This document shows positions 44,007 to 54,463 of a stretch of 64,000 nt of DNA, piece after piece. Origin of the DNA: Pieris napi (taxonomy: Eukaryota > Arthropoda > Insecta > Lepidoptera > Pieridae); NCBI RefSeq assembly GCF_905475465.1, contig NC_062254.1, forward strand, positions 1,322,001 through 1,386,000. Reading direction: 5' to 3'. Within the stretch, counting starts at the first letter, position 1, and each line of letters starts with the position of its first letter. The position numbers and the translations under genes were made by a program. The notes below the pieces were generated by a model that ran no database searches, was not told the origin of the DNA, and saw only the letters and a list, made by a program, of their open reading frames with translations.

Positions 44007-44639
44007 TTATAATACTTTAAACGAATGCTTTATTATGTATCAAAAACTTTTCATTTAAAAAAGGCCATATTCACAACTATATTAAATACAAATAATTAAA
44101 GTAATATTCACAACATGAATTGGATGGAAAATTGTTGACTAACTGTTTGAAAATCAAACTGCGGACTAATTAGTCTATCCTTCAGAGGCGTTATGTTAAG
44201 CTTCAAAGCCTTATAGTTTCAAATCCGTACCTGTGTTGCCAGCTTCGTAACATTCCTACATGAAACTAGAATTTAAGAGGAACTTAACTGTCCGCTACCG
44301 GCTAGTTGCATTTCACAGGAATTTTAAGGTATGTCTCCTAGCTCGTTACCATTTTACACCAACTTTGGCTCCATGCTAAAGTTTATTCTATCAAGTTGTA
44401 TTGTATTATTTCAGCTTGCTTATTTTGTATGCACGAAATGTTCTATTAAATAGTGATTAATAGTTTTTTTCTGTTTGCTTGTGTTTATTTTTCTTGCTAG
44501 TTTGAATTTTTTTTTTGTATATAATTGATGTGTTTGTGTGTTACATTTATGAAGTCAAATTTCTGATATATTTGAATTTTGAAGCATATATCTTTGGGCA
44601 TATAAAATATTTAATTAAAAAGTTACGTAACCCCACAGT
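44007..44639. other. AT-rich spacer, nothing recognised
   Basis: No coding sequence or repeat that I can support. Confidence 0.4.
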
Positions 44640-44965
44640 TTTTATAAGCATAAGCCCATGATGCTTATGGTTGACTTGGAGGTTCGAATCCCGGCGAACC
44701 AAAGCCTTGCTTTGCCTGCAAGATTGTGCTTAATTATAATAATGGACCCAGAAACATGTCTGCCATAAATGATTCGGTTGACAGCGACTTCTTCCATACA
44801 AAGGGGACCCTTTGTATGTGAGTTGTGTGCTGCGATATTGCGGGGTACTCGATTGTGAGGAAGTTGCATGGATCTGGTTAGCGCTTCCTCCTAAGTGATT
44901 ATCTGATTGTCCTCGTAGCATGTGTATTGTTTAAGAGCAAAAATAAAGTCATAATAATAAAATAG
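44640..44965 (+). mobile_element. SINE-like element with B box and AATAAT tail
   Basis: GGTTCGAATCCCGGCGAACC at about 44682-44701 is a strong B box. A 250-bp GC-richer body (CAGCGACTTCTTCCATACAA, GGGGTACTCGATTGTGAGGA) and an end AAAAATAAAGTCATAATAAT follow. No clear A box. Either a 5'-truncated SINE or a LINE 3' UTR. Confidence 0.5.
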
Positions 44966-45001
44966 AAAAAAAATAGATTTTTAATCTAAAATTTTCCTTT
45001 T

Positions 45002-45072
45002 TTTTATAGAACAGAGGGCAAACGGGCAGGAGGCTCACAATGCCAGAGGGCTCGCAAGTGCGTTGCCGGCCA
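45002..45072 (-). mobile_element. LINE 3' tail fragment
   Basis: AGAGGGCAAACGGGCAGGAG, GCTCACAATGCCAGAGGGCT, CGCAAGTGCGTTGCCGGCC: inverse Jockey-like tail with an internal deletion of the GATATTACC-like part. Confidence 0.85.
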
Positions 45073-45959
45073 TTAAATATGTACATATTTCAATATTTAA
45101 ATAGAATGAATATCTGTGCATACATTAGAGTTTGAAAACTCGTAAATTTTTCGTTGTTTGATTCAGTAATAATGAACTATTAACAACGTATTAATTAAGA
45201 ATAATAATTATTTCAAATATTATTTGTAAATACGGAAAATGTTGATATTATTTATAAGCGATTCGGAGCCTTTTACGGACAATGGGATACTAGGAGCTCA
45301 TAAGCTACTAGAAGAAGTTAGAATACATAATAAATCGTGCAGTAGGGCGCGGAATGCGACATAAATCCCGTAAATTGACACTCCACCAGCCTAACGAGGA
45401 TATAACACCCCGCACGTGCACTTAGCCGAATGGGAGAAGAAAATGTAACACGAACTAATGTATGAGCCTTTTTAGTTCAAAGTAAAAACTAGCACATGTA
45501 GCACTAAGGAAAAACTCTCTGAGAGCTGAACTTAGGGTCGTCCATTAAAGTCAACAGCTATTTAGTAAAGACTTATAATTCAGCAAAAGAAAAGAAAGAA
45601 AAGAAGACCTGACGAATGCTTACTTAAATCGGTCGATTATTTTAGACATTTTTATAGATATAGAAATATTTCTGTCTAATAATACTAATATTTAAAAAGA
45701 CAACTATTTAATTATACTATAGTCTATAACGAATCATTCTTATTTTTTATCGCTTTTTATTCCAATGGATTTAAGCGACATCTATCGACCAAACCTCTAA
45801 CTATTACAAGTGATAACACGAATCAAGGCTTGAAGTTGTTCTGTGAAAGGTTTTTATAAAGACAAAAGATGTCGCTATACCTGATTCAACGACTTAAAAA
45901 TATTTTAAATGACTTCTATTATAATATCGTTAATAATAATACTTTGATTATATACTGGT
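45073..45959. other. Spacer without recognised gene
   Basis: Ordinary AT-rich DNA with a GA-rich patch at 45585-45606. Confidence 0.4.
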
Positions 45960-46332
45960 ACTAGCTGGCCTGGCGAACATCGTACCGCCTAACGTCGATT
46001 CCTTATTTTTTTTTAATACTTATTCTGCTACTCGTACATTATGTCAAAAAATAAAAATTTACCTTCCCGGAACCCCTCCACTAACACTTGAACTTTATGA
46101 TATGGTATTAAAGCTCAAATTGCCTTTTAAGTATTATTACGAATATTTTATATGGGAATATAGAAAAGTGTTGTTTTAAACCTTTTTACCCATTTTTTTT
46201 AATTTTTCTCTCCGTACGAACCATCCTCGTACTTCAAGGAATATTATATAAAAAAAATCAGACAAATCGGTCAAGCCGTTTTCATGTTATGTCGTGACAA
46301 CGGAAAACGGGTTTCATTTTTATATATATAGA
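45960..46332 (-). mobile_element. Non-autonomous Helitron
   Basis: The minus strand starts TCTATATATATAAAAATGAA, carries ACGGCTTGACCGATTTGTCT, and ends GTTCGCCAGGCCAGCTAGT at 45960. The interior differs from the other families in the window. Confidence 0.82.
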
Positions 46333-47539
46333 TAATAATGTTAAGAAGAAGGAATAAACAAAATTTTTGTCTAATTTCCATGTACTTATTCCTATTTTCT
46401 GTTTATATAACTAAGATGAAAAATAATTAGTTTTTATAATAATTAGAATTTTTATATTAATTAAGATACACTTCAATAAACTTATATTTCCATTAAAAAC
46501 GGTGAAGCCGACGGAAATTAGGAAGAATTAATTTAAAAGGGTCTGAATTTACCCAACGCGCGTGACAAATCACACCAAATTAATTTAATTACGACGATAA
46601 TTATAATTAACTGCTATTTCCCACATGACATCAAAAATGTACCGACAATTCCTTAATTATCTTGTAAATTGAATAGCTAATGTCATAATACATATTTAAA
46701 AGTTTCTTACATTGAGTATTTTATAATTGATGACAAAACAAATGCCGAATTGACAACACAAAAGATTTTGCAATTTTTTAAATTCGGCTAATAACCGACC
46801 ATATTATTCATGAAAAATTAATTAGTCTAATGCACCGTTTTACCTAGTTGTCTCTTTTCTTGGGTTTTAGCTTGAAATGACTTCATGCCCCATAAATAAA
46901 ATTGCGTCCTCTAAAAATCTTCAATTTGGCCCTCAAATTGAATAAAGCCATTATATCTAATAAAGGATTTTTTTATATTATTTTATAAGTATTTTTTTAG
47001 CTACATTTGCTGGTAATTTCTGTTATAATCTGAAGGTATTCGATATATGAATGAGTTACGTAAATAGTTTGTATTAGACCAAGGAATTTGAAATAGTTGG
47101 GTTTGCCATGTATTGTATGTAGAAGTGGCCTGAAATAGTAAAAGCGAAAGTACTCGCAAGAGCTAATATACTAAGAAACTTTTTTTTAAGTTCTCTATTG
47201 CTTCAATGTATTTCTTGTAGATTGGGTTGTATGTTTTGTAGAGATTGATCTCGTACATATTAAGTGAATTGTATGAAAGTGTATCGCTCAATGATCTCTT
47301 GTAACCTCGACATCCTGTATCAGCTATTAGACTAACAACTACTTAGTCTAATTCTTCTTGATATCCTAATGTTACTTTGTATACATTAATGGTCTATTCT
47401 GTGACCCTAATCTACATCCACTAAACCATCTTATACTAAGATTATTAATTAGCTGAAACTATACAATTATTAAGGGTATTAATTTTGGTATATTTATTTA
47501 GAAATTATTCAAACAACATCACTGTAATACATAAATAAG
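46333..47539. other. AT-rich spacer, nothing recognised
   Basis: No supported gene; no match to other repeats of the window apart from simple runs. Confidence 0.4.
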
Positions 47540-47850
47540 AACAACACCAATACCTATCGCCTATCTACCATAATATGCTGAAAGCGAATTGTATCTTATT
47601 GGCCATACAATGCGCAGAGGCGATGAGAACTTGGAGAAACTGATCGTGGTTGGTAACACAGAAGGCAAAAGATCACGTGGCCGATCACCAACCAGATGGA
47701 CCGATCAAGTGAAAGACTTTTCGTCCTCAAAACTATACACTGTCAAAAGAGAGACGCTGGCTGAGACCGGTGGAACGAGATAGTCCACTCCAGCCTCCAG
47801 GTGCTTCCTTGCTGACCACGTCGCTCAGACGTGAGATGCCAATTTAAGAG
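47540..47850 (+). pseudogene. RTE-type LINE C-terminal fragment, copy 2
   Basis: Frame 47589-47783 reads GHTMRRGDENLEKLIVVGN, then KRSRGRSPTRWTDQVKD and a final ETGGTR-stop. The order GH-x-MRR, LEKLI, GKRSRGRSPTRWTDQ is the C-terminal signature of RTE-type endonuclease-reverse transcriptases. A damaged sister is at 29870-30060. Confidence 0.75.
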
Positions 47851-48278
47851 AGACAAATACATAGATATAGTAAACGTACACACTCCTCCGTCATTTATAA
47901 CCTTAATGAGGAATCTTAGATTTGTTATACTGTCCGTAAATAGATATTAGTTCAAGGCGCTAAAACCATTAGGCCTTAGGATATGTATAGGTTGTTATCG
48001 CTACGTATACAGGGTGGCCAAAAAGTCGTGGATCAAACACAAATAGGGGATAGATGTGGTCAGCAGCTGCATAAAATTGTTGGGAGGTCTCTACGCTCAA
48101 CCCCTGTTTAAGTTATAATTTATTTTGCGTTTTATAAGAAAATTGACTTTTTTTTACTAATTCTTATTAAATTAGTTACTAATTCTTTTTCATAATATCG
48201 ACTAGATTGGTACTGATGAGTTCTTGCGTTAGACATGCTATTTATAGTTGTTTATTGAGTGTATTGAAAATAATATTA

Positions 48279-49168
48279 AGTTTTTTTTTTTTTTATAATA
48301 TATCACTTTTCTACTCCCCTGCCATTGTGTCCAGGGACCTTTGCACATCACACGTCTCGCGAAAAACGCCCCGGCTACATCTGTAATATTTTTGTTTACA
48401 ATATTCATGGGCGAGCCGGGACGCAATTTCTCGCGAGACCCGTTCTTGGGGTTTTGTTTGCCGCCTTTATATATTCCACAATTTTATGGCAGAACCGTTC
48501 CAGGCACGATCTGTGCTTTATTAACATGTCCTGTAGGCCGTTACGGTCTGCAGTCATCTGCATTTGTTGCTCCAGGTCGTGCCTGGACGATGCGAATATA
48601 GGGCAATGTAGGAGCACATGTTCTACTGTTTGTTCTTCATCGCCGCAGTCACATGCTGGGCTTGTCCTAATTTTAAACCTATGAAGGTAATGTGCAAAGG
48701 CTCAGTGCCCTGTAAGAATTTGCGCCATCTGGGGTGTGAAACGCTTCTCTTTTATTAATTTGTACGCAGTTCTAACATTTGCGATGAATAATTTTGTAGT
48801 TCCAGCTGTTTCACCCCTGTGTTTTACATATGACAGGGGGTATGCGGCGTATTCAGGTTTTGACCTTAGTCTTTCCGCCGCTTCTTTTGCTAACGTGTCC
48901 GCCCTCTCGATCCCTGGCGTACCAACGTGCGCCTTTACCCAGAAGAGGCTTATATGGGTTCCTCTTTTGCGGCACTCTTCCAGGCTCCGGCGGATCTCGG
49001 CTACCTGGGGATCGAGAGATCGTCCACTCACAATAGCATCTAATGCTGACCTAGAATCACTGTATATTTTAGCATCACGCTTATTTTTATTTATGTGGCT
49101 AGTCGCGTTTCGTAGTGCCGTCAATTCAGCTTGAAAAACTGTGCAGTGGGGCGCCATCTTAATCAAAT
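48279..49168 (-). mobile_element. RNase H-bearing LINE, 3' part
   Basis: The minus-strand copy runs from about 49168 (5' truncation) to a poly(A) seen as a T run at 48280-48294. It contains the RNase H domain, a Cys/His C-terminal region and a short 3' UTR. The presence of RNase H after RT points to the I/R1-like groups. A 15-base A tail suggests no great age. Confidence 0.82.
48405..49166 (-). pseudogene. LINE RNase H and C-terminal domain, one nonsense codon
   Basis: The frame from 49166 encodes the catalytic pattern of RNase H: E in FQAELTALRNAT, D in IYSDSRSALDA and the H/D region AHVGTPGIERADTLAKEAA. The first catalytic Asp lies in the lost 5' part. At 48702-48704 a TGA interrupts the frame. 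Beyond it the same frame continues as AFAHYLHRFKI, CDCGDEEQTVEHVLLHCPIF and a C-terminal helix region to about 48405. The Cys-x-Cys...His...Cys set is the zinc-knuckle-like end of these proteins. One base change is enough to explain the stop. Confidence 0.85.
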
Positions 49169-49711
49169 TTTTTTCAATTCAAAACTTTTTGTTTACTTCG
49201 GACCCCACTGTGAAAAAAAATTACTCCACCGAAAAGTGACCCTGTATTATAAGTTTTGGATTCTGAAAGGTATTACACATGGCCATGAGTCGCTCTAATA
49301 TCTCTACATAATATAAGTTACATAGGAATACCGCTTCGTGTTCCCATGCGCAGGGTAACTGCTGACTGATTTTGATAATATAATCAAAACTCTTTTGCAA
49401 ATCTGCCAATGACTCTTGAATATTAAAACAATGGACGTTAGGCATAGCGATCGCGATGCATTATTCAATTAGGCTGATAACACTTAAGAAGATTACCGCT
49501 AATAAAATTGTAATGTCTTGCTTCCGACGCGTGGGCCCAAGACACTCCCGACCCCTAAATATCAATTACTATGTAAATGGGAAATTAATATGGGTTTTAT
49601 TGAAGAATTTTAGTGTGTAGATATACATATATGACAATGTGGATATAATAATTATGGCTAGAAAATGGAATAAGACGGAACGAACTATCACAAACCTTTT
49701 TTTGAAGGTGT
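49169..49711. other. Spacer without recognised gene
   Basis: A minus-strand frame at 49221-49445 has no recognised feature. GACGCGTGGGCCCAAGACAC at about 49526-49545 is a GC-rich island of unknown meaning. Confidence 0.35.
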
Positions 49712-49944
49712 AATTCTTTTGGCGCGTTAGGGAAAAATTATGAGAGTATTTTTTTACAATGCGCGCGCACACCGTCACAAAAAACAGACACCCTGAAGTT
49801 AGCTATAGGCAACATTTTAGTTTTGTCTATTGTCTAGTGTCGTTTTTTCTACAATCGTACAATAAAATTTTTGAAAAGATTTCTATCTTGTTACGCAAAA
49901 GAAGTATAACTTCTAACGCGTGAACATAAGTACACACACGTTTT
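49712..49944 (+). mobile_element. Hairpin-ended MITE
   Basis: TTCTTTTGGCGCGTTAGGGA, CAATGCGCGCGCACACCGTC, 'aaaaaacagacaccctgaag', GATTTCTATCTTGTTACGC and the right end AAAAGAAGTATAACTTCTAA with CATAAGTACACACACG. Closest to 27291-27520. Confidence 0.87.
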
Positions 49945-50095
49945 TGTTTTATATAGATCAGGGATCAAACGGACAGGAGGCTCATCTGATGTTGAGTGAT
50001 ACCGCCCATGGACAGTCTCAATGCCAGCGGGCTCGCGAGTTCGTTGCCGGCCTTTTGAGAATTGGTACGTTTTTACTTGAAGGACCCTAAGTCAA
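49945..50095 (-). mobile_element. LINE 3' tail fragment between two MITEs
   Basis: AAACGGACAGGAGGCTCATC, GATACCGCCCATGGACAGTC, CGCGAGTTCGTTGCCGGCCT and CTTGAAGGACCCTAAGTCAA: inverse Jockey-like tail. It follows the MITE with no gap and runs straight into the 50096 MITE end. Confidence 0.85.
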
Positions 50096-50145
50096 ATAAT
50101 CTCCAAAAATTGCGTGACGTAATACTTGAACGTTCCCAAAGACGG
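50096..50145. mobile_element. End of the TTACGTCA-type MITE
   Basis: AATCTCCAAAAATTGCGTGA, CGTAATACTTGAACGTTCCC matches 61792-61836 in IFRD1 intron 7. Only this end is present. Confidence 0.7.
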
Positions 50146-50485
50146 TTTCCATTTTGTTGACATAAACCGGCATGAAATGTGAATTGATTGTTAAAACTTG
50201 CCTTCCAATTTCATAATATTTACTAGGGTAGGACGTTTATAGCAATTCTTTGTTAATTTGGTTTTGTAATTTTTATAAAAGCTGTTAGCTTCCTAAATAA
50301 AATAAAAGCTATAAGCTACAAACAATTCCACATATATAAACAAATAAATCTGTCTAATAATTTAAACTCAAGACAATAATAAAAAAGGACATATGAAAAA
50401 GAAAAGGGCACATGAATCACGATAATTTCAAATCAGTTAGTACGAAAGTTATGGATACGATGTGGACAGGTAATGCTTGTACAGT
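50146..50485. other. AT-rich spacer, nothing recognised
   Basis: No gene or repeat recognised. Confidence 0.4.
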
Positions 50486-50757
50486 AGAGATTTAAGGAAA
50501 GATAGAGAAAGAGCTAAGCGGATAGAGATAGGAAGTGAGTGAGTTATGAAATTACAAGGATATAGTTTTCGGAAGAGCGTAGCCAATGGCTCCAAAATTT
50601 GTGACTTGTGACGAAGGAGAGATTTAAAGAAAGATAGAGAAAGAGCTAAGCGGATAGAGGCGGGAAGTGAGTCAGTTATGAGAATTTAAGGATATAGATT
50701 TTGGAAGAGCATAGACTATAGCCAGTGGCTCCAAAATATGTGATTTGTGACGAAGGA
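50486..50757. repeat. Two-copy tandem duplication, 132-140 bp
   Basis: Units 50486-50617 and 50618-50757 share GATAGAGAAAGAGCTAAGCG, GGAAGTGAGT, GGCTCCAAAAT and TTGTGACGAAGGA. The second has an 8-bp insertion and about a dozen substitutions. Older than the 466-980 array. Confidence 0.9.
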
Positions 50758-51377
50758 TGAAAAATAATGGAGAATGTAAGCATCACACTGCTGATGAAAT
50801 TGTTCTCTCCTTAATATAATAACTGCGATTTAGATAAATTAAAGAAGAATGTTTTTCAATTCAAACGGTAAGTTTCTAGATTAATTTAAAATAAACAAAC
50901 ACGTCATCTTACGCACGTAGGAAATATTCTACATCCGACAATCACACTTATAACTGTCTATAGACCAAAGACAATTCTCTTTGATTCGTTTTGTAAAGAA
51001 ATAGGTCATGTCAATTAACATCACTGATCACAGATTACACAAGATCCTCAGATTTACACAAGTGTACATCTCAAAATGTAAATAGTTTATTTCATTACAT
51101 TACAAATAAATAGATTGGTTACAATTGGAGACCGTCAGGAAGCTTTGTCGTCATCTTCTTGTCACAACGCTCAGTGGAAAGCAACCTGCCTTATTCTTTT
51201 TCTGCTATCGGGACCTAACCGTGTACAACATAGATAATACGCATACCTCTATAGAAAGTTATCTAAACATGTTTTATCTGTCTACTAACGTATTCTACTG
51301 GCCGATTGGATTATAATTCACAGAAGAATAGTCAAATTTAGCTAACGGGCGATCGAAGATAGTCTTATTGAAAATCT
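50758..51377. other. Spacer without recognised gene
   Basis: A 63-codon frame at 51125-51316 shows no known feature. Confidence 0.35.
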
Positions 51378-51662
51378 GTGGTGCTACAACCTCTTTAGGT
51401 CTGGGCCTCAGATTTCTGAAACGGTTTTATGATCATTTTTCAATCTAATAGGCAAGTAGGTGATCAGCCTCCAGTGCCTGACACACGCCGTCGACTTTTT
51501 GCGTCTAAGACATGTCGGTGTCCTCACGATGTTTTCCTTCACTATTCGAGCGAATGTTAAATGCACACATAGAAAGAAAGCCCATTGGTGCACAGCCGGG
51601 GATCGAACCTACAACCTCAGGGATGAGAGTCGCACGCTGAAGCCACTAGGCCAACACTGATC
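51378..51662 (-). mobile_element. tRNA-derived SINE, full length
   Basis: Inverse full copy: GTGGTGCTACAACCTCTTTA, GCCTGACACACGCCGTCGAC, GTGCACAGCCGGGGATCGAA, CGCACGCTGAAGCCACTAGG. Best match to 14191-14482 and 0.55 kb upstream of the Beat-like gene. Confidence 0.9.
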
Positions 51663-52216
51663 TTCAGTCCTATTGAAATGTACCTTAATTTTACGCCAAT
51701 ATAACATAGGTATTTTGTCACTTAGAAACATACTTGGCAAAACGTGCCTCTAATCTCGCAAAATGAATGACACATAAAGCGTAATTTTGAGATGATTCGC
51801 ACAATGAGCTGCCACCTTCAACCCTCCACTGCTGATGTTGATAAAATCCTACAACGTTGCAATTTACAAGTAGAATTGGTACACAGGTGTTTAAACACTT
51901 GGACTTAAAACGGACTTTTAAAAGACTTAATACTTACTTTTTAGATAAAGTTATTAAAACAATTAAATTACACTTATAATAATCGTAAATTAATTCTATA
52001 TGAGCTACCATAATTCAAAACAGTTAGGGTGACCCCAAATTAACAGCCACCCTTGGCGAAACTCAATTATACATTTGTCTAACAATTAATACAAAAAATT
52101 CGTCGTATCCCGAGGGATCAGCTCAACGGTTAAGTGTTGGAGTTTAATAAACTGTTTAATTAAGATCGCGTTAGAGTCGTAGGGAGCAGTGTCGTGCGCG
52201 CGCGCATCCCAACACC
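51663..52216. other. Upstream region of the Beat-like gene
   Basis: AT-rich. Just before the start codon it becomes GC-rich (CGTGCGCGCGCGCATCCCAA). A TCAGCTC / GAGCAGTG area could hold the transcription start, but there is no clear TATA box. Kozak context CAACACCATG is good for an insect. Confidence 0.4.
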
Positions 52217-52981
52217 ATGCTAGCGATCGCATTCGTCTTATTCGCAAGCGTGCTTGTCGAGTCTCGCCCATTTAATATCACAGACTTAATAATCCCTCAC
52301 ATAGTGCCACCTGGCCAAGATGAGATCGAAATTGAGTGCCGATACGACGCTAACTTCACTCTGCTCAACTGGTTCAAAGGGAACACCGAGTTTTTCAGAT
52401 ACAAACCCGGTGCTGCGCCAAGTACGAGATCGTTCCCGATTTTGGGGGTTGGAAGAATTGAATTAGTTCACTGTGGACCGACAGCTTGTCGCCTAAGGCT
52501 GGGTGCATTGACTGAAGAAGCGACTGGTATCTACAAGTGCGATATTGAGAAGGAAGTGCCGCCTTATCAGTTTGAATCACGTACGGGTTACATGGAGGTG
52601 CATGGTCATAAGCATAGGAAACCGGTTCTAGAAGGATTGGCAGAGGAGTTTGGTGAAGATGACGATATGCAAGCATATTGCCGCGGTGCGCCCGGAGCAG
52701 AAATTCGCTGGTACATAAATGGACAAGAGATGGAGGAGATGAGAGGATCTCTTGCATTCAAGAAAAAGAGCTCACGGCTTCATTTCCTTGGCATACCTCC
52801 GACAGTTACGATTCAGTGTGCAGAATATAGATTTGGCAAATTGTCTGGGTCTAATCAGGGTAAGGCGCGATGGAAGGAAATGCACAATGAAGAAACACCA
52901 CAGGAACAAAGAAATGGAGCTGCGACTTTATACAGTGGCCTTTACGTTATTTTTATGTCATATGTATTTAAGTTCTTGTAA
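52217..52981 (+). CDS. Beaten path (Beat)-like two-Ig-domain protein
   Basis: Predicted cell-surface or secreted protein of 254 residues. Residues 1-16 form a signal peptide (hydrophobic, ending VES). Ig domain 1 spans about 24-130, with Cys41 and Cys108 as the core disulfide pair, Trp52, and the segment NWFKGNTEFFRYKPG followed by FPILGV, a hallmark of the Beat family. Cys86 and Cys91 may form an extra bond. Ig domain 2 spans about 136-205 with Cys155, Trp165 and Cys201. Potential N-glycosylation sites are Asn20 and Asn46. Residues 238-254 are hydrophobic with no charged tail except one Lys, which suits GPI attachment. In Drosophila, Beat proteins act in motor axon defasciculation and bind Sidestep proteins; a similar role here is inference. 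The whole frame is one exon, whereas Beat genes are usually split. Variant ATTAAA poly(A) signals lie at 53138 and 53152. Which Beat paralogue it is cannot be told. Confidence 0.85.
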   Translation: MLAIAFVLFASVLVESRPFNITDLIIPHIVPPGQDEIEIECRYDANFTLLNWFKGNTEFFRYKPGAAPSTRSFPILGVGRIELVHCGPTACRLRLGALTEEATGIYKCDIEKEVPPYQFESRTGYMEVHGHKHRKPVLEGLAEEFGEDDDMQAYCRGAPGAEIRWYINGQEMEEMRGSLAFKKKSSRLHFLGIPPTVTIQCAEYRFGKLSGSNQGKARWKEMHNEETPQEQRNGAATLYSGLYVIFMSYVFKFL

Positions 52982-54188
52982 ATTAACTGTAAGTAATACA
53001 TAACCAAATTTGTGTTCCTTTGTTACTTTAAAGATAAAATATATTTAAAGAGGAAAAAAGATTTCTAAATTAAAAAGAAAAACGTTTATGTAATTGTGTT
53101 TTTCTATAAATCTTATGTTAAATTGTCCTGTAAAAAAATTAAACGTTACAAATTAAATTACAACGAATAGTAAAAGGTTTGTTTTAAATATGTATTTATT
53201 ATTTAAATTGCACAATCGACATATTTTTCAATCTCTTTCATTGATTTATTTCGCGACTAAGTACCTAGGTGATTAATCTTTTGTGCCTACTAACTGAAAC
53301 AATAATTATTAAGTCGCCGGCACCAGGCTATCGAATCCAGACTTTATCAACAAATCTACGGTGTGTTATATGTACCTACCTAGGTGTGAATAATTAATAA
53401 ATTGAACCCAAAACAATCACAACGCATGAACCATATACCTATAAACCGACCAAATAGATACCGACAGCTTGGATACAATAATTACATAATAACTTAGAAT
53501 AAAATATAAACATAATAAAAATAATTTAGAATAATAACATTAAAAGTTGCCCCCTGTCACAGAGTATTACTTTATTATTAATGCTGGCAGAATTTCGATA
53601 CTTATATGCGGAGCGTGAAAAGCACCAGTTTCCCCGTTCCTACTAGGCGCCAAATTAAATCTTTGATCAGCGCCTGTTTACTTGTACTCCACGGCTCTGG
53701 TCTCCATTCCAAAGGGAAACAAAATCACAGTAGAAGGAAAGATTCTATTTTTGAAAAATCTTTGTAAACATAGTAAATAGAACGTAAACAAAAATAATTT
53801 AAATTTCCTAAATCTTAGTTTAACCATAAATCTTTCTCTTTACCAAATTGCTCAAGATTATTTAATTACACATTTTTTTATGACTCAGAGTAGTTTTCAA
53901 AGTTTATAAGTTCTATTGTAATTTGTAGCATTGCGCCATATTTTGACAACGGATTGCCAGTGCAGTGTAGCATAATTTAGTCAAACTTTTATAAAACTAT
54001 ATCTATACTGTGTGCCATAAATTACCGAGACTAGTAGTCTTTTTAAGCCATTGTGGCGTTAAAATCTTGAAATATATCAATTGACTCTAATTTATTTGGC
54101 TCAGAAGGACAGGAACAGGAAATCTAGAGCAAATAAATCCAGTGGTTTTAATATTTTTTCTTATTGGCAACACCAAAATGTTTCACAA
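52982..54188. other. Intergenic region between the two host genes
   Basis: Holds the 3' UTR of the Beat-like gene, then AT-rich DNA. About 53625-53740 is a copy of the CCAAAGGGAAACAAAATCAC repeat also at 11815 and 57115. No further gene. Confidence 0.5.
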
Positions 54189-54210
54189 CGCATGCGCAAA
54201 ATGGCGGATA
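54189..54210. promoter_or_regulatory. Candidate promoter sites of IFRD1
   Basis: CGCATGCGC at 54189-54197 is an NRF-1/Ewg-type palindrome, and AAAATGGCGGAT follows directly, like a YY1/Pho-type site. They lie about 260 bp before the start codon in otherwise AT-rich DNA and would suit a TATA-less housekeeping promoter. The assignment is inference from motif and position. Confidence 0.45.
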
Positions 54211-54463
54211 AAATTGACAAGTTGTCAGAAAAATCGAGCAAATCAGTGGAGGCGCGCGTGCATGAAACACGGTTAAAAACATGTTAAAAAGTTTTTCTGA
54301 AATTTTAGTTTTATGTTCCATTTGGTGTCTCAATTATACTATAAGAACTGATATATTAAACTTTTCTCCGTCTTGATTAAGTGAGAAATTTAGCAAAATA
54401 AATAGTGAATATTTTAGTTTTTTTTGTTAGTGGTTCGTCGTTCGTCGAGAAACAGAAATCAAC

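Noticed and set aside
48009..48260. TACAGGGTGGCC terminus suggesting a mariner insertion
   Set aside because: Only one end is visible and the other cannot be located, so the extent of any element is unsupported.
51460..51660. 66-codon frame with CTAGDRTYNLRDESRTLKPL, also seen at 28878-29087
   Set aside because: The peptide is the translation of the SINE head on its reverse strand; it recurs wherever the SINE does.
54081..54287. 68-codon frame upstream of IFRD1 that could be a uORF or extra exon
   Set aside because: It covers the candidate promoter motifs, and the IFRD1 N-terminus is already complete from 54464. No family match.
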